A DNA stretch of 5,981 nt from Pseudomonadota bacterium (GTDB lineage Bacteria > Pseudomonadota > Alphaproteobacteria > Azospirillales > Azospirillaceae). How positions within the stretch are numbered: position 1 is the stretch's first letter; every line of letters begins with the position of its first letter. Positions 1 through 5,187 of the stretch are shown here, in pieces. The stretch is taken from NCBI GenBank assembly GCA_023416455.1, contig JAEZHQ010000281.1, positions 1-5,981 of the forward strand, written 5' to 3'. Position numbers and translations under genes: made by a program. Under the pieces are notes generated by a model. The model did no database searches and was not told where the DNA came from. It was given only the letters and a program-made list of their open reading frames with translations.

Positions 1-150
1 GGCCAGACGCTCGCGCGGCACCGCCCGCGCCGGGTCCAGCGCCACGCGGGCGAGCAGAGCCCGCGCCCTGCGCCCGGGCGCAGACAGCGGGCGCCCGCGC
101 GCGTCGGCGAGCGCGAATCCGCCCAGCAGCCGTAGCGTCGGTCCATCCAT
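1..150 (-). CDS. SARP/BTAD-like winged-helix transcriptional regulator, N-terminal fragment
   Basis: Read on the minus strand from an ATG at 150-148, the frame is open for 50 codons to the window edge. It begins MDGPTLRLLGGFALADARG and continues with an arginine/alanine-rich helix, RRARALLARVALDP, and then RAVPRERLA. The pattern LRLLGGF...G.P.......RALLA..AL.P...V.RE.LA is the usual opening of OmpR-type winged-helix DNA-binding domains in SARP/BTAD regulators, which normally continue into a BTAD/TPR region. A GTG immediately upstream (153-151) is an alternative start, and no strong Shine-Dalgarno is visible for either. A possible extended -10 (TGCTATGGT on the minus strand, 194-186) lies 36 bases before the ATG. 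The gene is divergent from the methyltransferase and may control it. The family call rests on this N-terminal part alone; the target and C-terminal domains cannot be seen. Confidence 0.7.
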   Translation of the reverse strand, partial: MDGPTLRLLGGFALADARGRPLSAPGRRARALLARVALDPARAVPRERLA

Positions 151-263
151 CACGCGCCGCGCCGAAGGGATTTCACAGCACCGGAACCATAGCAGGCCGG
201 GCCGCCCCCTGCCCGGGGCATTTCGGCCGGGGCGGATTACCTCTTAAGGAGGGGGGGTGCGTT

Positions 264-281
264 TTGACGCGCGCTTGACGC
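264..281 (+). promoter_or_regulatory. TTGACGC direct repeat, possible SARP-type operator
   Basis: Two identical heptamers TTGACGC at 264-270 and 275-281 are separated by 4 bases (GCGC), giving an 11-bp period. A degenerate third unit, GCGACGC, follows at 287-293 but is one base out of phase. SARP-family regulators typically bind heptameric direct repeats with 4-bp spacers near the -35 region, and the divergent gene encodes such a protein. Each heptamer also contains the -35-like TTGACG. No convincing -10 is visible downstream. The repeat is seen directly; its role is inference. Confidence 0.35.
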
Positions 282-355
282 TTCCGGCGACGCCCGGCCG
301 ACGGCGCCCGGCGATCCTTGGCTCCGACACCCGCTCCCGCGCGGGCCCTTTGACC

Positions 356-365
356 GAGGAGAAGG
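356..365 (+). promoter_or_regulatory. Ribosome binding site deciding the methyltransferase start
   Basis: The purine run GAGGAGAAGG ends 2 bases before the ATG at 368, with the GAGG core 8 bases before it. It supports 368 over the upstream in-frame GTG at 257. That GTG also has a Shine-Dalgarno-like AAGGAGG (246-252), but only 4 bases away, and would add 37 low-complexity residues ahead of the family's normal N-terminus. Confidence 0.65.
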
Positions 366-367
366 CC

Positions 368-1192
368 ATGGACGGCACCACCACCACCGCCGCCGCCGGC
401 ACCCCGACCATCCAGCCGCACAACGAACGCGCCGCCGCGGTGTGGAGTTCGGGCGGCCGCGATTACGAAGAGATCATCCGCGGAGTCTGCGACGGCATCG
501 ACGCCACCGTCGCCGGGCTGGCCCCCCGGCCGGGGGAACGCATCCTCGACGTCGCCACCGGCACCGGCATCACCGCCCGGGCCTGCGCGCGGCGCGGCGC
601 CCAGGTCACCGGGGTCGACATCGCCGCCGGCCTGCTGGACGCCGCGCGCACCCTGTCCGACGGGCTTGCCATCGACTACCGGCTGGGCGACGCCGAGGCC
701 CTGCCCTTCGCGGACGCCAGCTTCGACGCCGTGGTCTCGACCTTCGGCGTCATGTTCGTCAGCCGCCCCGAGGCGGCGGCGCGGGAGCTTGCCCGCCTGT
801 GCCGGCCCGGCGGCCGGCTGGCCCTGGCCACCTGGACGCCCGACGGCGCCATCGCCCGGATGTTCGCGGTGATGCGCCCCTACATGGCGGCGCCGCCGGC
901 GGTGTCGCCCTTCGACTGGGGCCGCCCCGAACGGCTGGAGGAGCTGCTCGGCGACGCCTTCGAGCTGACCATCCGCACCGAGACCAGCCATTATGTCGAG
1001 AGCAGCGGCGAGGCCGCCTGGACCACCTTCGTCACCGGCTACGGCCCGACCCGCACCCTGGCCGCCAGCCTGGACGAGGAACGCCGCGCCGCCCTGAAGC
1101 GGGACTTCGTCGCCTTCCACGAGCGCCACCGCGAGGGCGGGGGCATCCATCTGCCGCGCACCTTCGTGCTCACCCTCGGCACCCGCCGCTGA
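368..1192 (+). CDS. Class I SAM-dependent methyltransferase (UbiE/Methyltransf_11-like)
   Basis: A 274-residue cytoplasmic enzyme expected to transfer a methyl group from S-adenosylmethionine to an unknown small-molecule acceptor. The Rossmann-type core is clear. Motif I is ILDVATGTG (residues 59-67), the acidic ribose-binding residue after strand 2 is in TGVD (D84), GDAEALPF (107-114) is the adenine-contacting motif, FDAVVSTFGVMF (119-130) is strand 4, and CRPGGRLAL (145-153) is the post-motif loop and strand 5. The C-terminal third (about 180-274) is less conserved and probably forms the substrate lid; it contains aromatic-rich segments. Length is normal for this class. The start is set by the purine-rich ribosome binding site at 356-365. 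The gene is monocistronic: a regulator diverges upstream and a strong hairpin follows 11 bases after the stop. The substrate cannot be read from the sequence; ubiquinone-type C-methylation is possible but unsupported by context. Confidence 0.92.
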   Translation: MDGTTTTAAAGTPTIQPHNERAAAVWSSGGRDYEEIIRGVCDGIDATVAGLAPRPGERILDVATGTGITARACARRGAQVTGVDIAAGLLDAARTLSDGLAIDYRLGDAEALPFADASFDAVVSTFGVMFVSRPEAAARELARLCRPGGRLALATWTPDGAIARMFAVMRPYMAAPPAVSPFDWGRPERLEELLGDAFELTIRTETSHYVESSGEAAWTTFVTGYGPTRTLAASLDEERRAALKRDFVAFHERHREGGGIHLPRTFVLTLGTRR

Positions 1193-1202
1193 CCGCGGCG
1201 CC

Positions 1203-1236
1203 CGGCGGGCCGCCGCCTCGGGCGGGCGGCCCGCCG
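1203..1236 (+). terminator. GC-rich hairpin after the methyltransferase
   Basis: A perfect 12-bp inverted repeat (CGGCGGGCCGCC at 1203-1214, complement at 1225-1236) starts 11 bases after the stop codon. The interior can add three more pairs (1215-1217 with 1221-1223) around a 3-base TCG loop, with one bulged G. No T-tract follows (AAACCATCC), so it is not a textbook intrinsic terminator. Hairpins without a U-run directly after genes are common in GC-rich genomes and may stabilise the transcript end instead. Confidence 0.55.
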
Positions 1237-1616
1237 AAACCATCCGTGCGGCCAATGAACCGCGTAACCAATGAAGAAGTTCGGCGGAGCGGCCAAAAAA
1301 TTATTAATAGTCATTAACTATCACTGAACAAACCATTGGTTAACGTGAATTAATTACTCATTCTCCCAGGATAACCCTCTGCGTTTTTTTATATCACCAT
1401 AGCGATACCTGTTGATATACGAAAATAATTGATCTATCCCGCCCTCCGAGAGATGCGCCGCCCGATGAATGCTCTTCGCGTGAAGAAATCCACTCAAGCG
1501 GAATGACCCAGTCCATGCATGGCCTGTCGATGCTTTTGCGCTCCATCGCCCGGACGGGAGGCGGCGCGATCCCACCGGCGGCCCGGCGGGCGCGCCGCCG
1601 CGCAACCCCAACCGGC
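1237..1616. promoter_or_regulatory. Gene-free AT-rich promoter region and leader of the chemotaxis operon
   Basis: No convincing gene lies between the methyltransferase hairpin and the first receptor. From about 1293 to 1440 the DNA is very AT-rich for this genome (16 G/C in 60 at 1301-1360, 24 in 60 at 1361-1420). It includes an A6 run (1295-1300), a T7 run (1384-1390) and several -10-like strings, such as GATAAC at 1370 and GATATA at 1414. I cannot pair any of these with a good -35, and I found no sigma-28 or sigma-54 consensus. CCAATGAA occurs twice (1252-1259, 1268-1275), and AACCAATG (1266-1273) is mirrored by CATTGGTT (1334-1341). The rest is a GC-rich leader with a small TCTTC/GAAGA hairpin (1473-1486) and a 9-bp inverted repeat (1560-1568 with 1591-1599). 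Confidence 0.5.
1560..1599 (+). repeat. 9-bp inverted repeat in the 5' leader of the receptor gene
   Basis: GGCGGCGCG at 1560-1568 is the exact reverse complement of CGCGCCGCC at 1591-1599, with a 22-base GC-rich loop. The structure ends 17 bases before the AGGAG ribosome binding site (1617-1621), so it would sit next to the ribosome docking site. It could modulate translation or be a by-product of very high GC content. Confidence 0.35.
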
Positions 1617-1630
1617 AGGAGAAACGCCCC

Positions 1631-3340
1631 ATGCGCATCGACGCCATACGCATTCCGGTCCGCATCCACCTCGTGACGGCCGCGGCGCTGGCCGGGCTCG
1701 TCGTCGTGGTGGCCATGGCGCTGTTCACGCTCTCGGACGTCCTGCGGTCGGGGCGGGCCGTCAAGACCCAGCACGTCGTCGAGACAGCCCACGGAGTCCT
1801 GGCCGGATTCGAGGCGCAGGCGCAGGCCGGCGCCATGACCCGGGCCGAGGCCCAGGCGGCGGCGATCCGGGTCCTGCGCGGCATGCGCTACGGCGACAGC
1901 GAGTATTTCTGGATCAACGACTTCGAGCCGACCGTCGTGCTCCACCCCTTCCGGCCGGAGCTGGAGGGGCGCAGCGCCGCCGGCATCAAGGACCCGAACG
2001 GGGTCGCCATCTTCAACGCCTTCGTCCGCGTCGTCCGGGACCAGGGCCAGGGCTTCGTCCCCTATCTGTGGCCCAAGCCGGGCAAGCAGGAGCCGGTCGA
2101 GAAGATCTCCTACGTCAAGGCGTTCCAGCCCTGGGGCTGGATCATCGGTTCGGGCGTCTACGTCGACGACGTCCGGGCGGACCTTCTCGCCGCCGCGCTC
2201 GCGCTCGCCGGGCAGTGCGCGGTCATCCTGCTGGCGGTGATCGCCGCCGCGGTGGCCATCGCGCGTGGCATCACCGGGCCGCTCCGCCGCCTGCGCGAGG
2301 CCATGCGGGCGCTCGCCGCCGGGGCCGCCGACCAGCCGCCCCCGGGGGTCGGTCGGCGGGACGAGATCGGCGAGATGGCCCAGGCCGTCGAGGTCTTCCG
2401 CCGGAACGAGCTGGAGCGCCGCCGCCAGGCCGCCGAGCAGGAGGAGCAGGAGCGCCGCGCCGTCGCCGAGCGCAAACGGTCGCTGCTGGCCATGGCCGAC
2501 GCCATGGAACAGCACATCCAGGGCATGATCGGCACGATCGGGCAGCGGATCGATCTGCTCCACGAGGCGTCGGGCTCGCTGTCGGCCAACGCCCAGCAGA
2601 CCTATTCCCAGAGCACGACGGTCAGCGGCGCCTCGCAGCAGGCCTCGGCCAACGTTCAGACCGTGGCCGCCGCCACCGAACAGCTCAACGCCGCCAGCCA
2701 CGAGATCGGCCAGCAGGTGGAACGGTCGTCCGCCATCTCCCACACCGCCTCGGCGCAGGCCGACCGCAGCAACCGCATCGTCCTCGGGCTGGCCAATTCC
2801 ATGGGCCGGATCGGCGAGGTGGTCGACCTCATCCGCGAGATCGCCAGCCAGACCAACCTGCTGGCCCTCAACGCAACGATCGAGGCGGCCCGCGCCGGCG
2901 AAGCCGGCCGTGGCTTCGCCATCGTGGCCCAGGAGGTCAAGAACCTGTCGGTCCAGACCGCCCGCTCCACCGACGAGATCGCCCGTCAGATCGCCCTGGT
3001 GCAGCAGGACACCGAACGCGCGGTCGGGGCCATCGACGAGATCCTCCAGACTGTGCAGGAGGTCTCCGAAACCTCCTCCTCCATCGCCGCCGCCATCCAG
3101 GAGCAGCACGCCGCCATCGCCGAGATCAGCCGCAACGTGCAGCAGGCCGCCGCCGGGACCGAGGAGATCAACGAGCACATCGCCGACGTGTCCAGGGGGG
3201 CGCAGGGCACGCTCCAGGTCGCCACCACCGTCACCGCCGCCGCCGACGAGCTGGTCCGTCAGTCCGACGCGCTGGAACGCCAGGTCGAGGGCTTCCTGCG
3301 CGAGGTCCGCCAGGCCAACCGCGTCGGCGAGGCGGCGTGA
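1631..3340 (+). CDS. Methyl-accepting chemotaxis protein with sCache_2-type periplasmic sensor
   Basis: A 569-residue inner-membrane chemoreceptor that should couple a periplasmic ligand signal to CheA/CheW. Order: short cytoplasmic N-terminus, TM1 about 13-34, periplasmic sensor about 36-183, TM2 about 184-210, HAMP about 211-265, a charged helix (E/R-rich, 258-284), then the signalling coiled coil to 560. The sensor carries the sCache_2 signature: EYFWIND (91-97), HPFRPELEG (105-113), KDPNG (120-124), FVPYLWPKPG (142-151) and SYVKAFQPWGWIIGSGVYVDD (160-180). Related sensors bind small carboxylates, but the ligand here is unknown. The hairpin tip is canonical (IASQTNLLALNATIEAARAG, 404-423, then EVKNL at 435-439). 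A methylation consensus is visible at E350/Q351, with a likely second site at E511/E512. There is no NWETF-like CheR/CheB tether at the C-terminus (ends VGEAA). AGGAG (1617-1621) lies 9 bases before the ATG. It is the first gene of the likely operon. Confidence 0.95.
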   Translation: MRIDAIRIPVRIHLVTAAALAGLVVVVAMALFTLSDVLRSGRAVKTQHVVETAHGVLAGFEAQAQAGAMTRAEAQAAAIRVLRGMRYGDSEYFWINDFEPTVVLHPFRPELEGRSAAGIKDPNGVAIFNAFVRVVRDQGQGFVPYLWPKPGKQEPVEKISYVKAFQPWGWIIGSGVYVDDVRADLLAAALALAGQCAVILLAVIAAAVAIARGITGPLRRLREAMRALAAGAADQPPPGVGRRDEIGEMAQAVEVFRRNELERRRQAAEQEEQERRAVAERKRSLLAMADAMEQHIQGMIGTIGQRIDLLHEASGSLSANAQQTYSQSTTVSGASQQASANVQTVAAATEQLNAASHEIGQQVERSSAISHTASAQADRSNRIVLGLANSMGRIGEVVDLIREIASQTNLLALNATIEAARAGEAGRGFAIVAQEVKNLSVQTARSTDEIARQIALVQQDTERAVGAIDEILQTVQEVSETSSSIAAAIQEQHAAIAEISRNVQQAAAGTEEINEHIADVSRGAQGTLQVATTVTAAADELVRQSDALERQVEGFLREVRQANRVGEAA

Positions 3341-3364
3341 GAGGCGGCGTGAGAGGCAGCATGA
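3329..3364 (+). repeat. Three tandem 12-bp units carrying the receptor stop codon
   Basis: GAGGCGGCGTGA occurs at 3329-3340 and again at 3341-3352, followed by GAGGCAGCATGA at 3353-3364 (two G-to-A differences). Because 12 is a multiple of 3, each unit ends with a TGA in the receptor's frame, giving three in-frame stops. The third unit turns GTGA into ATGA and so creates an ATG at 3361. The array fills most of the 40-base gap between the receptor and the PAS gene and looks like local tandem duplication of the gene's last four codons. Confidence 0.9.
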
Positions 3365-3384
3365 CCGGGAGACGCGCGCGATGA
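3361..3384 (+). other. Seven-codon minigene overlapping the PAS start (ATGA)
   Basis: The ATG made by the third repeat unit opens MTGRRAR and stops at 3382-3384, overlapping the PAS gene's ATG (3381) as ATGA. GAGAGG (3351-3356) lies upstream as a possible weak ribosome site. If translated, it would deliver terminating ribosomes to the PAS start. There is no evidence beyond the geometry. Confidence 0.15.
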
Positions 3385-3905
3385 CGGCCGCCCGCCCCCC
3401 GCTGACCGGCGTCGAACGGACCTTCGATCCGGGCGACGTGATCGTCACCAAGACCGACCCCAGGGGCCGCATCACCTACGCCAACCGCGTCTTCCTGCGC
3501 CTGGCCGGCTACGAGGAGCGCGAGGTCATCGGCGCCCCCCACAACATCCTGCGCCACCCGGACATGCCGGCCTGCGTGTTCAAGCTGCTGTGGGAACGGA
3601 TCGCCGGCGGCCGGGAGATCTTCGCCTACGTCAACAACCGGGCCAAGAACGGCGACCACTACTGGGTGTTCGCCCATGTGACGCCCAGCTTCGACGAGGC
3701 CGGGGCCATCGTCGGCTACCACTCCAACCGCCGGGTCCCCCGCCGCGAGGCGGTCGCCAGGGTCCAGCCGCTGTACGCCCGGCTGCTGGCCGAGGAAGGC
3801 CGCCACGCCGACCACCGGCAGGCGGTCGCCGCCTCCACCGCCCTGCTGCACGACCTCCTCTCGCGGGACAGGACGACCTACGATGCGTTTGTCTTCACTC
3901 TATAG
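3381..3905 (+). CDS. Stand-alone Aer-type PAS protein (CetB-like redox/energy sensor)
   Basis: A 174-residue soluble protein with no signal or membrane segment. A single PAS domain spans about 15-115 and closely follows the PAS of E. coli Aer: TDPRGRITYAN (25-35), GYEEREVIGAPHNILRHPDM (43-62), a conserved Trp at 71, and NNRAKNGDHYWVFAHVTP (85-102). Arg58, His59 and Asp61 match Aer Arg57, His58 and Asp60, residues tied to FAD binding, so a flavin-based redox sensor is likely (inference). After the PAS comes a charged helical tail (120-165) ending YDAFVFTL. Aer would continue into membrane and signalling domains, but here those are on the next gene, which overlaps this one by 23 bases. The start is chosen from GGGAG (3367-3371), 9 bases before the ATG. 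Campylobacter CetB is the closest functional model known to me. Binding another ligand or haem cannot be excluded. Confidence 0.93.
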   Translation: MTAARPPLTGVERTFDPGDVIVTKTDPRGRITYANRVFLRLAGYEEREVIGAPHNILRHPDMPACVFKLLWERIAGGREIFAYVNNRAKNGDHYWVFAHVTPSFDEAGAIVGYHSNRRVPRREAVARVQPLYARLLAEEGRHADHRQAVAASTALLHDLLSRDRTTYDAFVFTL

Positions 3906-5187
3906 GTCGGGGATCCTCACCGCCGGCGTGGCGGCCGTGCTGCTGGGCGCCGCCGCGTGGGGCGCGGCGACGGCCGCCATGACGCCGGCGATGGCCGCCG
4001 GCGCGGCCGTCCTGGCGGCCGCGCTGATGGTCGCCTTCGCCTTCCAGTGGCGCGTCGGCGAGGCGGTGAAGACGGCGACCGCCGTGTGCCGCCAGGGCAG
4101 CCGCGGGCGGTTCGAGGCGCGGCTGGTCGGCCTGCGCGAGGGCGGTGAGATCGGCGCCCTGTTCGATTCCATCAACGACCTCCTCGACCCGATGGACGCC
4201 TTCGTCCGCGAGGCGACCGCCTCGCTGGACGCCGTGTCCCGGGGCGAGTTCGGCCGCAGCCTGGTGGAGACCGGCATGCACGGCGCCTTCGCGCGGGCGG
4301 CCGGGGCGATCAACCGCTCCACCGCGCTGATGGCCGGCCGGGTCGCCGCCCTGGAGGCCCGCACCGCCGGCTTCGAGACCCGCATGCTCGCCATCGCCGG
4401 CGCGGTGGCCCAGGCGGCGGACTCCCTGCGGGTCGACGCCGCGACCCTGTCGGAGAGTTCGGAACGCACCGCCGGCTGCGCGTCGGACATCAAGGCGGCC
4501 GGCCACACGACCGCCGACGTGGTCCGCGGCGCGCTGGCCACGCTGTCCGACTTCGCCCGGCGGGCGGGCGACGTCGAGGAGCGGTCCGGCCTGTCGGCGG
4601 CGCGCGCCGCCAAAGCGGTCGCCGAGGCCCGGGACGTGGACGGCCGCATGGGCGCCCTGACCACGGCGACCCGGCGGATCGACGAGGTCATCGCCATCAT
4701 CGAGGCCGTCGCCAAGCAGACCAACCTGCTGGCCCTGAACGCCAGCATCGAGGCGGCCCGGGCCGGCGACGCCGGCCGGGGCTTCGCCGTGGTGGCCAGC
4801 GCGGTCAAGCAGCTCGCCGACCAGACCGCCGGGGCGACCGGCGAGATCACCCGCGAGGTCGCGCTCATGCAGCGGGCGGCGGCCGAGGCGGTGACGGCGA
4901 TCGAACGGATCGTGGCGACGGTGGGCCAGCTGGACGAGATGGCGGGGGCGGTGACCGCGGAGATGCAGGCGCAGCATTCGGCCCTGGACGCGGTGACCGG
5001 CATGCTGACCGACGCCGTGTCCACCGCCGACACCGCGGCCGCCCAGGTCACCGGGATCGCCGCCGCCGCCGCGGACACCGAGCGGAAGGCCGACGCGGTG
5101 CTCGGCGCGGCGGGCCGCATGCTCGCCGAGGCGTCCGCCCTGCGCCAGGAACTCGACCAGTTCCTCACCACGGTGCGCGCCGCATGA
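3883..5187 (+). CDS. Methyl-accepting chemotaxis-type receptor lacking a sensor domain (CetA-like partner)
   Basis: A 434-residue membrane receptor without a periplasmic domain. Two hydrophobic segments (about 11-29 and 37-55) are joined by a loop of about seven residues, forming a hairpin anchor as in Aer. HAMP-like segments follow (about 55-150, probably two in series, with GGEIGALFDSINDLL at 87-101), then the signalling coiled coil (about 165-430). The tip is canonical at AKQTNLLALNASIEAARAGD (277-296). The coiled coil aligns without gaps to the sCache receptor upstream (QH 364-365, QFL 426-428). However, the positions matching that receptor's methylation pairs read Ser222/Asp223 and Asp383/Thr384, and the conserved Glu of the EVK motif is Ala307 (codon gcg at 4801). 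It probably relays the signal of the PAS protein encoded just upstream. AGGA (3870-3873) lies 9 bases before the ATG, inside the PAS gene. No CheR/CheB tether is present at the C-terminus. Confidence 0.92.
   Translation: MRLSSLYRSGILTAGVAAVLLGAAAWGAATAAMTPAMAAGAAVLAAALMVAFAFQWRVGEAVKTATAVCRQGSRGRFEARLVGLREGGEIGALFDSINDLLDPMDAFVREATASLDAVSRGEFGRSLVETGMHGAFARAAGAINRSTALMAGRVAALEARTAGFETRMLAIAGAVAQAADSLRVDAATLSESSERTAGCASDIKAAGHTTADVVRGALATLSDFARRAGDVEERSGLSAARAAKAVAEARDVDGRMGALTTATRRIDEVIAIIEAVAKQTNLLALNASIEAARAGDAGRGFAVVASAVKQLADQTAGATGEITREVALMQRAAAEAVTAIERIVATVGQLDEMAGAVTAEMQAQHSALDAVTGMLTDAVSTADTAAAQVTGIAAAAADTERKADAVLGAAGRMLAEASALRQELDQFLTTVRAA

Noticed and set aside
257..367. GTG start at 257 extending the methyltransferase by 37 residues
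   Set aside because: Its AAGGAGG is only 4 bases away, the extra residues look non-coding and would cover the TTGACGC repeat, and 368 has a better-placed ribosome site.
442..1317. Alternative plus-strand frame over the methyltransferase
   Set aside because: It is Arg/Pro/Gly-rich junk in another frame, while the 368-1192 frame shows all the methyltransferase motifs.
1519..1540. Possible sigma-54 promoter (TGGC...TGC) upstream of the receptor
   Set aside because: The spacing between the GG and GC elements is 9 bases, not 10, and the -12 element does not match TTGC.
1394..3475. Long minus-strand open frame opposite the first receptor
   Set aside because: It is low-complexity, rich in G, D, L and R, has no recognisable domain, and is the antisense of a certain chemoreceptor gene. 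Long antisense frames are expected at this GC content.
3682..3905. PAS and receptor as one Aer gene broken by a frameshift
   Set aside because: The receptor frame is open back to 3682, so this was considered. However, the PAS protein has a complete helical tail with a natural ending, the receptor has its own ATG with an AGGA 9 bases upstream, and stand-alone PAS proteins of this size are known. Two genes fit better.
2843..4815. Near-identical DNA at the two receptor hairpin tips (about 2843-2950 and 4706-4813)
   Set aside because: The longest exact match is 20 bases and lies in the most conserved protein segment of the family. Shared domain ancestry explains it without recent gene conversion.
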